Shown here: in pieces, positions 1-7,525 of the stretch
Position numbering within the stretch: position 1 is the stretch's first letter
Layout of the letters: the number at the start of each line of letters is the position of its first letter
Assembly (NCBI RefSeq): GCF_900107975.1
Contig: NZ_FNVF01000012.1
Coordinates: 62,001-126,000 of the forward strand
From: Paenibacillus sp. UNC499MF
GTDB lineage: Bacteria; Bacillota; Bacilli; Paenibacillales; NBRC-103111
DNA length: 64,000 bases
Reading direction: 5' to 3'
The notes under the pieces: model-generated
Told to the model about the DNA's origin: nothing
Databases searched by the model: none
Seen by the model: only the letters and a program-made list of their open reading frames with translations
Made by a program: the position numbers and the translations under genes

Positions 1-97
1 CCGGGACTGGAAGGATATCTTTATGCGTGTGCCTTCGCCTTCTATGACCAAGCGTTCCAAAGCGTTCACCGACCGGAATTTCAGGAGGCAGAAATAA
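1..97 (+). CDS. GerA-family spore germination protein, 3' end only
   Basis: Open frame from base 2 to a TAA at 95-97 encodes the last 31 residues of a protein cut by the window edge; it starts RDWKDIFMRVP and ends in a basic tail. Position immediately before a GerC-type lipoprotein and a GerB-type permease is the standard gerA-B-C order variant, and a basic tail after a short amphipathic 'D..D...R.P' stretch is typical of GerA C-termini. GerA proteins are inner-spore-membrane subunits of germinant receptors. Only the tail is visible, so the assignment rests mainly on neighbours. The next gene starts one base after the stop, so the two are surely cotranscribed. Confidence 0.75.
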   Translation, partial: RDWKDIFMRVPSPSMTKRSKAFTDRNFRRQK

Positions 98-98
98 C

Positions 99-1247
99 AT
101 GCGGAGGATCAGACTTCTCCTGGCTCTGCTTCCGCTGCTGCTGATGACAGGCTGCTGGTCGAAGGTCGAAATCGACGAACAGACGTTTATTTTCGCCTTA
201 TACATCGATCAGGGGGATACTCCGGATAAGGTAGAAGTTACAATCAGCAGCCCGCTGCCGAACCGCCTTATGTCAGGTCAACAGGCCGGAAGCGGCGCCG
301 CCAACGGTAAACCTTACGCCATGATCAGCAAACAAGGCACCTCCATTCCTCAGGCTCTTATGCTTATTCAACGAGATCTGACCAGGAAGATTAACTTCGG
401 GCACACCCGGGTCGTCACTGTAGGTAGACAATATGCGGAGAAGGGGATCAAAGATATGCTGAGCTGGATGCAAAGAGAACCTACTTTTCATATCAGCGCT
501 ATTGTGAATACGGCCCCGGGCAGGGCAAGAGAGATAGCGGAACTTGCGCCCGTTTACGAACAGATGCCGGCGGAAGTGATGCTCAAAATGTCCCTGCAAA
601 AAGCGATGTTGGATACGAGCGCCAAGCAGTGCTTGATAGCAGAAGCTTCCGGTCAGGGGGTCGCAACCAATTACTTGTCGGTGGGCATGATGAAAATGGC
701 TAGCGAGAACGAACAAGCCGAGAAATGGGCGGGCATTCAAGGACTAGCCTTATATAACAACGACAAGCTAACGGGAGTACTTCCGAGCGCGGAAGGCAGG
801 GCCATAGCCTGGGCCTTGGGCGGGTTGGGCAGGCAAGTATACACCCTATCCTGGGACGACGGTCAAAGTAAGGCGGACATCCTCTTTAATCATTTGACGA
901 GCAAAAAATCGGTCCGGATGGGACCGGACGGTCCCCGGTTCACGCTGACCCTTAAAGGCGACGGAGATCTGATCCAGAAAAGGGATCCCATGAACCGCGA
1001 CGATAACGAAATAAACACTATCCTTGAACAGAAGCTGCGGGAGAAAATCCTAAAACAGTTAAAAAACGCATTCAGCAAAACACAGCAAGCAAGGTCGGAT
1101 GTGCTGCAGCTAGGCATGCTGCTTGAATGGAAATATCCGGAATTTTGGGAGAAGAAGCGGGAAAACTGGACCGATTACTATAAGAACGACCTCGTTATCG
1201 AATTTAAATGCGAGATTAATGTGAAACAGGTCGGAATTCAATCTTAA
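99..1247 (+). CDS. Ger(x)C family spore germination lipoprotein
   Basis: 382-residue protein, normal length for the GerC family. A lipoprotein signal peptide is clear: basic MRRIR, hydrophobic run, lipobox LMTGC with the lipidated Cys at residue 19, followed by W-S-K-V-E-I typical of this family. GerC subunits sit on the outer face of the inner spore membrane and form the nutrient-germinant receptor with GerA and GerB. The ribosome site CAGGAGGCAG overlaps the end of the GerA frame, indicating translational coupling. A small membrane gene and the permease gene follow on the same strand. The ligand cannot be read from the sequence. Confidence 0.93.
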   Translation: MRRIRLLLALLPLLLMTGCWSKVEIDEQTFIFALYIDQGDTPDKVEVTISSPLPNRLMSGQQAGSGAANGKPYAMISKQGTSIPQALMLIQRDLTRKINFGHTRVVTVGRQYAEKGIKDMLSWMQREPTFHISAIVNTAPGRAREIAELAPVYEQMPAEVMLKMSLQKAMLDTSAKQCLIAEASGQGVATNYLSVGMMKMASENEQAEKWAGIQGLALYNNDKLTGVLPSAEGRAIAWALGGLGRQVYTLSWDDGQSKADILFNHLTSKKSVRMGPDGPRFTLTLKGDGDLIQKRDPMNRDDNEINTILEQKLREKILKQLKNAFSKTQQARSDVLQLGMLLEWKYPEFWEKKRENWTDYYKNDLVIEFKCEINVKQVGIQS

Positions 1248-1291
1248 CGTTCCCAATCGGGTCCGTCATTCTACGGGAAGGAAAATCCGCT

Positions 1292-1483
1292 ATGATCGCT
1301 CTGGCTTTTTTCGCTATCGGCTTGCTCGAATGGTTTAGAACCAATCCCAAACCTCCCGGCGACACCGCCAAATTCTGGGTTCTTTTCTCAGTTCTGGGTT
1401 GCTGGAACGTTCTGGCCTCCGTCTTTACATGGTGGCCCCAGCCCAATCAGCTCGCGCATCTGCTGCTTGGTTGGCTGGAATAA
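1292..1483 (+). CDS. small two-helix membrane protein inside the germination operon
   Basis: 63-residue ORF (MIALAFFAIGLLEW at the N-terminus) with two hydrophobic segments, roughly residues 1-12 and 28-44, separated by a polar Pro-rich loop; Trp- and Leu-rich throughout. It lies 44 bases after the GerC-type gene and 32 bases before the permease start, with a GGGAAGG ribosome site about 10 bases upstream of ATG. Small membrane ORFs are sometimes found inside ger operons and could be an accessory receptor subunit; that role is inference. The alternative is a chance ORF, but the membrane-like composition and the snug operon position argue for a real gene. Confidence 0.6.
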   Translation: MIALAFFAIGLLEWFRTNPKPPGDTAKFWVLFSVLGCWNVLASVFTWWPQPNQLAHLLLGWLE

Positions 1484-1515
1484 AGTTCTTATTTCCGATT
1501 GAAGGAGGTGATCGT

Positions 1516-2619
1516 TTGCGCTCGACGTCTTGGCAGACATTCCGGTTTGCAACGATTTACATGATTTCTCAGCCGATCGCTTTTCTAATTACCCCTCTGA
1601 TTTCAACCTCCGGCTATCAGGGCTGGATCTCCCTGCTTCTGGGAGGACTCATCAGCGCTTTATTCCTCTGCTGCACGGTCTATATCGGTCGTTTAAGCCC
1701 TGGCGTGCCTTGGGTTCAGTCCGGCGAACAAATTATCGGAAAATGGCCGCACCGCTTCTTTTTGTTCGTTGTTCTGTACTGGTGCGTTTATTACGTTTCT
1801 ATTGATCTCGAGAGCTTTACGCTGTTCTACGGATCGATTTATATGAGAGAAACGCCTCAATGGTTCCTGCAGCTTATGATCGGGCTGGTTATCGTGATTA
1901 CGGCGCGCTGGGGATTTGTCTCGATTGTCTATATGGCGGACGGACTTTTCCTCATTACGATAATCGGGATCGTTACCATTTTGGGCTTGTTCACGGCGAA
2001 CGCCAATTTTCAAATGTTCCCCGCCTTATGGACCCATCACAAAATGGGCTTGGCGTTTCGGGATACCTTTACCGCCGTTTCCTGGTTTGGCGAATGGTTC
2101 GTTTTTTTGTTTATGGTGCCCCATCTGAAGTTCGGCCCCAAAACGCTTCGCAACCTGCTCTTGGCCTGTCTGCTAGTGACGGTTGCCGTCTCCTTGCAGT
2201 GGATGCTGACTTTGTTTAATTTCGGCGCGTATTACGGGAGCCGTATCCAGTATCCCCTGCTCGAATTGATCCGAAGTTCAACGTTAAGTGGATTTCTCGG
2301 CAATGCGGATCCCCTGCTGATCGGCTTGTGGACGACATCCATGTTCATTCATGATGCGTTTCTCCTGTATATAGGAACCAAATGCGCGGCGCAGCTGTTT
2401 AAATTTCAATCGAGAAAAGCGATCCTTCCTCTCCTGGGCGGAACCGCTGTAGTAGCGTCACTCCAATATTCCCGCGATACGACCCGTTTTCTATCCGATA
2501 CTAACTCCATGGCCATCGTCGGCTTTTGGGTGCTGGTAGACGCACTGCCCGTTTACTATGCGATTATCGCTTTTGCAAGAAGCAAGCTCGGAAAAAAATA
2601 CGTCCAGGCCGGCGAATAA
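1516..2619 (+). CDS. GerAB/ArcD/ProY-family spore germination permease (GerB type)
   Basis: 367 residues with about ten hydrophobic segments, the usual size and build of the GerB subunit of germinant receptors (APC superfamily), which is thought to bind the nutrient. I place the start at TTG 1516 because a strong GAAGGAGGTGAT ribosome site ends four bases before it and the protein then opens RSTSWQTFRFATIYM, matching the family's start; the frame stays open upstream to 1399, but that extension overlaps the small membrane gene and is not hydrophobic in the right way. It is the last gene of the operon visible here; no clear terminator follows. Confidence 0.9.
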   Translation: MRSTSWQTFRFATIYMISQPIAFLITPLISTSGYQGWISLLLGGLISALFLCCTVYIGRLSPGVPWVQSGEQIIGKWPHRFFLFVVLYWCVYYVSIDLESFTLFYGSIYMRETPQWFLQLMIGLVIVITARWGFVSIVYMADGLFLITIIGIVTILGLFTANANFQMFPALWTHHKMGLAFRDTFTAVSWFGEWFVFLFMVPHLKFGPKTLRNLLLACLLVTVAVSLQWMLTLFNFGAYYGSRIQYPLLELIRSSTLSGFLGNADPLLIGLWTTSMFIHDAFLLYIGTKCAAQLFKFQSRKAILPLLGGTAVVASLQYSRDTTRFLSDTNSMAIVGFWVLVDALPVYYAIIAFARSKLGKKYVQAGE

Positions 2620-2673
2620 AGAGCAGCCTAACTCCGTTTGTAATAAAGTTCTCCGTACAAATCCGTTTTGGGC

Positions 2674-2690
2674 TGTGCTATTGTGTAAGA
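2674..2690 (+). promoter_or_regulatory. extended -10-like promoter element
   Basis: TGTGCTATTGTGTAAG contains TGCTATTGT, an extended -10 form, 60 bases before the acetyltransferase start. A near-identical 16-mer occurs at 4491-4506 before the ArsR-type gene. Promoter role is inferred from position and the repeat. Confidence 0.35.
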
Positions 2691-2748
2691 AGAGCCGTCC
2701 TCGAAGCAGCTTCAGGCGCTCATTTACACTGAAAACTGGAGAGATATC

Positions 2749-3243
2749 ATGTCAGCATCTGCCGTAAGCCCAACCGTTCGTTTGGAATTTTACAAAACCG
2801 AGTATGACGAAGGACTCCGTTCTTACTATTTGCCGGACGAGCAGCTGCAGTTCAGCGCTTTGCCCCGGGAAGTGCTTACGTCTGCCGCAGGGGACCCTCA
2901 CCGCTATCCGGTCGTCATTATGGCCGACACCGGACCTGTCGGTTTTTTTGTGTTATATGACGGCGAAGAGACCGCCCTGTATTCGGACGATCCGCAGACG
3001 ATTGCCTTAAGGGCATTCTCGGTCAATCACTCGGAACAGGGAAAAGGTTACGCCAAGCAGGGACTGCTCCTGCTCCCCGATTTCGTCCGTAAGGAATTTC
3101 CTCTGGCGCGTATCATTGGACTCGGGGTGAATAAGAAGAATATTCCGGCACGCGATTTGTATTTGAAATGCGGGTTCGAGGATCACGGGAAAACGAAGAT
3201 CGGTCCGCTGGGTCCTCAGCATATTCTTACCCTGCCGTTGTAA
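2749..3243 (+). CDS. GNAT-family N-acetyltransferase
   Basis: 164 residues. The acetyl-CoA pyrophosphate-binding motif is seen as QGKGYAKQGL (97-106), followed by the family's C-terminal pattern NIPARDLYLKCGF (131-143). GNAT proteins transfer acetyl from acetyl-CoA to an amine; the substrate here is unknown. ATG 2749 follows a CTGGAGAG ribosome site. The gene stands alone between the germination operon and a TrmB-like regulator, has a promoter-like element upstream and a hairpin terminator downstream. Confidence 0.88.
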   Translation: MSASAVSPTVRLEFYKTEYDEGLRSYYLPDEQLQFSALPREVLTSAAGDPHRYPVVIMADTGPVGFFVLYDGEETALYSDDPQTIALRAFSVNHSEQGKGYAKQGLLLLPDFVRKEFPLARIIGLGVNKKNIPARDLYLKCGFEDHGKTKIGPLGPQHILTLPL

Positions 3244-3250
3244 GCAGAGG

Positions 3251-3280
3251 CAGATGCGGCCGGGCGGCTGCATCTGTTTT
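3251..3280 (+). terminator. rho-independent terminator of the acetyltransferase gene
   Basis: CAGATGC / GCATCTG stem eight bases after the stop codon, G+C-rich loop, then TTTT. Confidence 0.7.
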
Positions 3281-3322
3281 CCCAGCAAGGAAGACTCATT
3301 TTACTGCTGCCGGCGGTTCGGC

Positions 3323-3351
3323 TTGACGTTTTACCCTCATCATAGTAGTAT
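3323..3351 (+). promoter_or_regulatory. promoter of the TrmB-like gene
   Basis: TTGACG (3323-3328) and TAGTAT (3346-3351) are separated by 17 bases, a good sigma-A match. A second TATAAT lies at 3367-3372 but lacks a -35 partner. Confidence 0.5.
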
Positions 3352-3391
3352 CATGAAATAACACTATATAATATAAGAGAGGAGGCTCCCT

Positions 3392-4171
3392 ATGATCGAA
3401 GAGCTGCGCAAAATCGGGCTGTCGGATCTTGAAGCCAGGTGTTACCTCGCTTTGCATGAGGAACCGCACTTGTCCGGCTATGAAGTCGCCAAGCGGGTGT
3501 CCGTTTCCCGGACCAATGTATATGCTGTGCTCCGCGCTTTGACGGAACAAGGCATATGCCGGGTCATCGAAGGAGATCCGGCGCTTTATGACGCCGTTCC
3601 GATTGAGGAGCTCATCCGCACCCTTCAATCCGATTTCGAGAAAACTTCCGCCAAGCTTCTTCAGGAGCTTAAGCCGCCGCCCCGGAAGACATCTTCTTTC
3701 TATTCCTGGTACGGTGAAGAGCCGCTTAAAAAGGCGATTCGCCGGATCATAGCGAATGCCCGTAAAACCCTTGTGGTCGATATATGGGCGGAGGATATCC
3801 AGTGGGTCGAAGAAAGCCTGCTCGATGCGGAGCGGCGAGGCATTTCCGTTACGGTCATTACAATCGGCGAAACGCACAGCCCCCTGCGGCACGTACTCGT
3901 TCATCAACGAAGCGAGGAATGGAACAATACGGCCAGCCGGAAGTTTTCGATCCTAAGCGATTCCACCGCTGCCATTATCGGCAGCTTCACGTCCGGCCTC
4001 AAACTGTCTGCGCTGGAAACGGATCATCCTTCGGTTACGGAGCTGCTGGTCACCTCCCTTTATCACGATGTGGTGCTGGAAACGATCGAGCAGGACTTCG
4101 ACGGGGAGCTGCGTTCCGCCTACGGGGAGGATTACAAAAAGATACTTGAGCCTTACCGGGAAATTTTATAG
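3392..4171 (+). CDS. TrmB-family transcriptional regulator
   Basis: 259 residues. The N-terminal 70 residues form a winged-helix domain of the TrmB type (IEELRKIGLSDLEARCYLAL, then SGYEVAKRVSVSRTNVYAVLRAL as recognition region), followed by a short coiled linker (about 78-98) and a C-terminal domain that resembles the phospholipase-D-like effector domain of this family. TrmB-like proteins respond to sugars or other small ligands; the ligand is not evident. ATG follows GAGAGGAGGCTCCCT. A hairpin terminator begins in the stop codon, so it is a single-gene unit; no regulated partner adjoins it. Confidence 0.85.
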   Translation: MIEELRKIGLSDLEARCYLALHEEPHLSGYEVAKRVSVSRTNVYAVLRALTEQGICRVIEGDPALYDAVPIEELIRTLQSDFEKTSAKLLQELKPPPRKTSSFYSWYGEEPLKKAIRRIIANARKTLVVDIWAEDIQWVEESLLDAERRGISVTVITIGETHSPLRHVLVHQRSEEWNNTASRKFSILSDSTAAIIGSFTSGLKLSALETDHPSVTELLVTSLYHDVVLETIEQDFDGELRSAYGEDYKKILEPYREIL

Positions 4172-4192
4172 GGGGAACTCCCCCACCTTTTT
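4171..4192 (+). terminator. terminator of the TrmB-like gene
   Basis: GGGGG aact CCCCC hairpin beginning at the last base of the stop codon, followed shortly by a CCTTTTT tract. Confidence 0.7.
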
Positions 4193-4194
4193 CA

Positions 4195-4292
4195 ACGGCG
4201 TCAAAACTTTGCCTGCGGATAAAAGCTTCTGGATTCTGGACCCGGTCGACGGCGGCGCTTATCTCCACCAAGATGCAGTGAAAAAATATTGA
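4195..4292 (+). pseudogene. possible 3' remnant of an unknown gene
   Basis: After the terminator the sequence carries a protein-like frame ending at TGA 4290-4292; its last part reads FWILDPVDGGAYLHQDAVKK plus Y. There is no start codon with a ribosome site, and upstream the frame runs antisense-like through the regulator gene. It could be the tail of a gene whose front was lost by deletion. The family is not recognised, and chance cannot be excluded for a frame this short. Confidence 0.3.
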
Positions 4293-4317
4293 GAACCTGA
4301 TCCATTTATTTTATGAC

Positions 4318-4375
4318 ATTAATTAAATATTTAATTAATCTCATTAACTATTGTGGTTACTTAATGAGATTAATT
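4318..4375. repeat. nested AT-rich palindromes
   Basis: Bases 4318-4339 form a perfect 22-bp palindrome (ATTAATTAAAT and its complement). Overlapping it, AATTAATCTCATTAA (4333-4347) and its exact complement (4361-4375) form a 15-bp inverted repeat with a 13-base spacer. The tract is almost pure A+T in a roughly balanced genome. It lies in the 370-base gap between the TrmB-like and ArsR-like genes and just ahead of a terminator. Operator, recombination site or RNA hairpin are all possible. Confidence 0.8.
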
Positions 4376-4379
4376 ATTT

Positions 4380-4407
4380 AAAGAGCCTGCTTTGGGCTCT
4401 TTTTTTA
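4380..4407 (+). terminator. rho-independent terminator
   Basis: AAAGAGCC tgcttt GGGCTCTTTTTTT, directly after the palindromes. There is no intact gene between the previous terminator and this one, which suggests a lost gene or a small transcript from this gap. Confidence 0.8.
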
Positions 4408-4490
4408 CCGTTTCTCCGGTCATCCTTAACCACTAATCTGTCTGCTCGCTTGCGCAGCATGTTAAAATTCGGCCCCCGTCGAATAGTGGT

Positions 4491-4506
4491 TGTGCTATTG
4501 TGGAAG
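4491..4506 (+). promoter_or_regulatory. extended -10-like promoter element
   Basis: TGTGCTATTGTGGAAG, 35 bases before the ArsR-type start; differs by one base from the 16-mer at 2674-2689. Confidence 0.35.
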
Positions 4507-4540
4507 TATGGAAATTCAACCGCTTTGGAGGGATGCGAAC

Positions 4541-5233
4541 ATGAATGCTTCACCCGATACGATTACCCTGGCAGGTTTAATCGGAGAACCGTCAAGGATG
4601 CGGATGCTGCTCGAGCTTCTTAGCGGCAAATGCATGCCGGCAAGCGAGCTGGCCGGAGCCGCCCGCATTACTCCCCAAACGGCCAGCTCTCACCTGGCCA
4701 AGCTGGTGGAAGGCGGTCTGCTCACGGTCGAGCTCTCGGGACGGCACCGGTACTACAAGCTTGCGGGCCCCGAGGTGGCCGAAGCGCTTGAAGCGCTGAA
4801 CGCGCTGGCGCTGCCTAAGCCGGTCAAGTCGCTGCGGGAGCACGACCGGCTTAATCATCTGCGCTTCGCCCGCACCTGCTATGACCACCTTGCGGGGGAA
4901 GCGGGAGTGGCACTGGCGGACCGCCTGCTTGAGTCAGGCATCATCGGCCAGTCCGGCCGTGATTTCACGGTGACGGAGAAAGGCGAAATCTTTCTCCGTG
5001 CCTTCGGCATAGACTGCGCGGAGCTCCGCAGAAGCCGCAGACATTTCGCCAAGTGCTGCCTGGACTGGAGTGAACGCAGGTATCACATCGCCGGCAGCCT
5101 TGGCGCCGCCTTGACGGAGCAGCTGTTCCGACGGGAATGGATCGAGCGTATTCCCGGCGGGCGGGCCGTCCGGATCACGGAATCCGGGCGTGACGGACTG
5201 AGGCACTTAGGGGTGAACCTGAGCCTGCGCTGA
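4541..5233 (+). CDS. ArsR-type winged-helix transcriptional regulator
   Basis: 230 residues from ATG 4541, chosen because GGAGGGATGCGAAC precedes it and the protein then begins directly with the HTH domain; upstream in-frame ATGs lack a ribosome site. Residues 8-85 are an ArsR-like helix-turn-helix (SELAGAARITPQTASSHLAK, then a HRYYKLAGPEVAEAL wing). The extra C-terminal part of about 140 residues is Arg- and Cys-containing and resembles the long ArsR variants that often sit beside small oxidoreductases or transporters. The FMN-binding protein 77 bases downstream is its likely partner. Effector unknown. Confidence 0.85.
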   Translation: MNASPDTITLAGLIGEPSRMRMLLELLSGKCMPASELAGAARITPQTASSHLAKLVEGGLLTVELSGRHRYYKLAGPEVAEALEALNALALPKPVKSLREHDRLNHLRFARTCYDHLAGEAGVALADRLLESGIIGQSGRDFTVTEKGEIFLRAFGIDCAELRRSRRHFAKCCLDWSERRYHIAGSLGAALTEQLFRREWIERIPGGRAVRITESGRDGLRHLGVNLSLR

Positions 5234-5310
5234 TATCGCGCTGAGTTTGCATCGATGATTCGACGGAGGCCGAACAATCTGGCGTGTATACTTCTTGCGA
5301 GGTGATAGTG

Positions 5311-5919
5311 ATGATCAAACAAGAAGCACAGGAAACATTCCGGACAATCCGGCCTTCGATTCTTTATTTCGGCACGCCCGTCGTTCTGCTCACCACTCTT
5401 AACGAGGACGGAAGTACGAATATCTCTCCCCTGTCGTCCGCTTGGGCGCTCGGCAGCCGGATTATACTGGGCATCGGAAACGGCGGAAAAGGGCTGGAAA
5501 ACTTGTCGCGTACGGGCGAATGCGTAATCAATCTTCCGGACAGCTCGCTGTGGGAACAGGTCGAGAAGCTGGCGTCCCTGACCGGTAAATCTCCCGTTCC
5601 GGAAACTAAACGCGAGTTATACCGGTACGAAAAAGATAAATTTACGGCTGCCGGCTTTACTTCGGTTCCGTCCGAACACGTAAAGCCCCTGAGAATCCGG
5701 GAATGCCCGCTCCAAATCGAGGCCGCTCTTGCGGCCCTACATCCGAGCGATGGATTCTGCATCGTGGAGACGGAGTCCCGGGCCGTTCACGCCGAAGAGC
5801 GGATCGTACTGGGAGAACGCTATGTGAATCCCGCCGCCTGGAATCCGCTTATTTACAGCTTCCGTCATTACTTCGGCTTGGATGCGGAGAAAGGCAAATC
5901 GTTCAGGTCCGAAACCTGA
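5311..5919 (+). CDS. flavin-reductase-like FMN-binding split-barrel protein
   Basis: 202 residues from ATG 5311, preceded by GAGGTGATAGTG; the frame is open from 5284 but that stretch holds the ribosome site. The fold is indicated by TPVVLLTTLNEDGSTNISPL near the N-terminus and the GECVINLP strand near residue 75, both typical of the flavin reductase-like (FMN-binding) family. Such proteins reduce free flavin or act as flavoprotein oxidoreductases; the substrate is not evident. It probably forms an operon with the ArsR-type gene upstream and ends at a hairpin at 6097. Confidence 0.8.
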   Translation: MIKQEAQETFRTIRPSILYFGTPVVLLTTLNEDGSTNISPLSSAWALGSRIILGIGNGGKGLENLSRTGECVINLPDSSLWEQVEKLASLTGKSPVPETKRELYRYEKDKFTAAGFTSVPSEHVKPLRIRECPLQIEAALAALHPSDGFCIVETESRAVHAEERIVLGERYVNPAAWNPLIYSFRHYFGLDAEKGKSFRSET

Positions 5920-6096
5920 TCGGCATGCGCATTGCTGGGCATGCCCTACTCTAGCATCCATTCCACCCCGAACGTTCCTTCCGCATATATGCCTGATCGT
6001 CTGCAGCAACAAGGGTGTATATGCCGGATACCGGTGCGCGGATACGGATTTTGTCAGGCTGCGCGGATCTCAGGGGGCCTTCTGCACATCAGTAAA

Positions 6097-6120
6097 ACGG
6101 ACCCCGTATCCGTCTTTTTT
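6097..6120 (+). terminator. terminator after the flavin-reductase-like gene
   Basis: ACGGA ccccgta TCCGT followed by CTTTTTT, 177 bases after the stop. It has a weaker T-tract on the minus strand and also closes the minus-strand frame ending at 6119. The rest of 5920-6096 shows nothing I can name. Confidence 0.65.
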
Positions 6121-6283
6121 ATGCTCCGCGATAGATCACAAAGGCGGTTCCTCCCTTCGGGACAGGAACCCTAACCGCTTTTTCCCCGTTAAAATAAGCG
6201 AAGCCTGCCTCATAGGACGAAGGAGTGCGAACCTCCTGCCATTGTATCGTTTCCGTACTGCTTGGGATTGCAAGCCCGACATT
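6119..6283 (-). pseudogene. gene remnant, out of frame behind the E2-like gene
   Basis: On the minus strand, directly after the TAA of the E2-like gene, a different frame stays open for 54 codons to TAA 6121-6119. It reads like a genuine C-terminus (WQEVRTPSSYEAGFAYF near the middle, ending KGGTAFVIYRGA), has normal codon use and ends at a hairpin. It has no start codon or ribosome site, and its open frame continues a short way into the E2 gene. The likely reading is the 3' end of a lost gene; the family is not recognised. Confidence 0.4.
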
Positions 6284-7107
6284 TAATAGATTTGCGTATC
6301 CGGGAGGAACGCCTCCAGATTTTGCTTGACTCTGTGCAGGAATTGGCCGGTCACCCTGCCTTCGAGAATCCTATTGTCACTGGAGAGGCAGAGATTCGCC
6401 ATGGAACGGACGGCAATCATGTCGTCGACGACCCGGGGTCTTTTGACAATCGATTCGATCGTCAAAATAGCGGCCTGGGGGTAATGGATTGTCGGGGAGG
6501 AAAGGATGGAACCGAAAGCCCCCGTATTGTTGATCGTGAACGTTCCGTCCTGCATGTCGTCCAGTGTGAGGCGGCCCGTCCGGGCTTTTTGTGTCAGGGC
6601 TGCGATTTCGAGGGCGATCCCCGCTACGCTTTTCTGGTCGGCATATTTGATAACGGGAGCAAGAACCGAATCCTCCGTTCCTATGAGCAGGGAAATGTGG
6701 ACATTGCGCTTCCTGATCATTTTGTCCACGGCCCACACCGAGTTCATGAGCGGATAATCCTTAATGGCCGAAACGACCGCTTGGATAAAAAAAGCCAGAT
6801 AGGTCAAATTAACGCCTTCCCGGCGCATAAAATCATCTTTAAGCAACGTCCGCAGCTTCACCAGATCCGTTACGTCCGTTTCAATCGACGTTAAGGCGTG
6901 GGGAATCTCGCGGACGCTCTGCAGGGTGCGCATGGCTATCGTACGACGAACAGGCGTCACTGTAATAATTTCTTCCGCCTCGCCGACTGTCTCCGCATCC
7001 GTTTGACCAAACGGGACAGAAGGATTGTCCGGCCGAGGGATGCCGGCACTTCTTGCGTGAACAGGCTTTTCGCTCGTTTCCGTTTGATTTATCAGGCCAT
7101 GCTCCAT
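6283..7107 (-). CDS. stand-alone E2 (BkdB-like) acyltransferase catalytic domain, active-site His replaced
   Basis: 274 residues, against over 400 for full E2 proteins of 2-oxoacid dehydrogenase complexes. It has no lipoyl domain and no E1/E3-binding domain: a polar leader of about 40 residues leads into the catalytic domain (VTPVRRTIAMRTLQSVREIP, NTGAFGSILSSP, YPQAAILTIESIVKRP, all like BkdB of the branched-chain complex). The essential DHRxxDG motif reads DNRILEG (244-250), so the catalytic His is Asn and the Asp is Glu. Start chosen at ATG 7107 because AAAAGGAGCGGGAGC precedes it; the ATG at 7134 has no ribosome site. No E1 or E3 gene is nearby. It is probably non-catalytic or acts on another substrate. 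Confidence 0.85.
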   Translation of the reverse strand: MEHGLINQTETSEKPVHARSAGIPRPDNPSVPFGQTDAETVGEAEEIITVTPVRRTIAMRTLQSVREIPHALTSIETDVTDLVKLRTLLKDDFMRREGVNLTYLAFFIQAVVSAIKDYPLMNSVWAVDKMIRKRNVHISLLIGTEDSVLAPVIKYADQKSVAGIALEIAALTQKARTGRLTLDDMQDGTFTINNTGAFGSILSSPTIHYPQAAILTIESIVKRPRVVDDMIAVRSMANLCLSSDNRILEGRVTGQFLHRVKQNLEAFLPDTQIY

Positions 7108-7525
7108 ATGCTCCCGCTCCTTTTCCCAACTCATAACCGGGCCAGCCGCCTTTCTTTTACGAAATTCATTGGTAATCTTACATTTTTGTATATAAATCCC
7201 TTTGGTTGTTCAGAATTTTACCGCACATGTTTACAAGCTGTCAATTGAATTGCAAGCCTCGAAAAACCGTTCATTACTTCTGACAAACTCGTCAAATCTC
7301 GCTCTTTGAAAGAAATCATCTAGCTGGCTAACGATTCAATTGGATGCAACTGGAAATTCGGAGAATATATGATACAATATAGGAATAAGTATTAAATAAG
7401 TCCTATTCTTGTTTCAGGCAGTACTTTCTAAGGTGGGCTGACTGATTTTTAAAAAAGAAAAAAAAGCCCTGCCGCATGGCAAGGCTAATAGACTCGTTTG
7501 TAAACCATTGCAAATCCGCAAATCT
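7108..7525. other. gene-free region with promoter-like and terminator sequences
   Basis: It holds the upstream region of the E2-like gene (AT-rich, with TATATA on the minus strand near 7190) and the 3' flank of the DoxX gene. On the plus strand there is a -10-like TACAAT at 7373-7378 followed by an interrupted inverted repeat TAGGA...TCCTA (about 7380-7405). No coding frame of interest is seen. Confidence 0.4.
7447..7485 (-). terminator. terminator of the DoxX gene
   Basis: On the minus strand GCCTTGCC atgc GGCAGGGC followed by a long T-run (with two interruptions). Confidence 0.75.
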
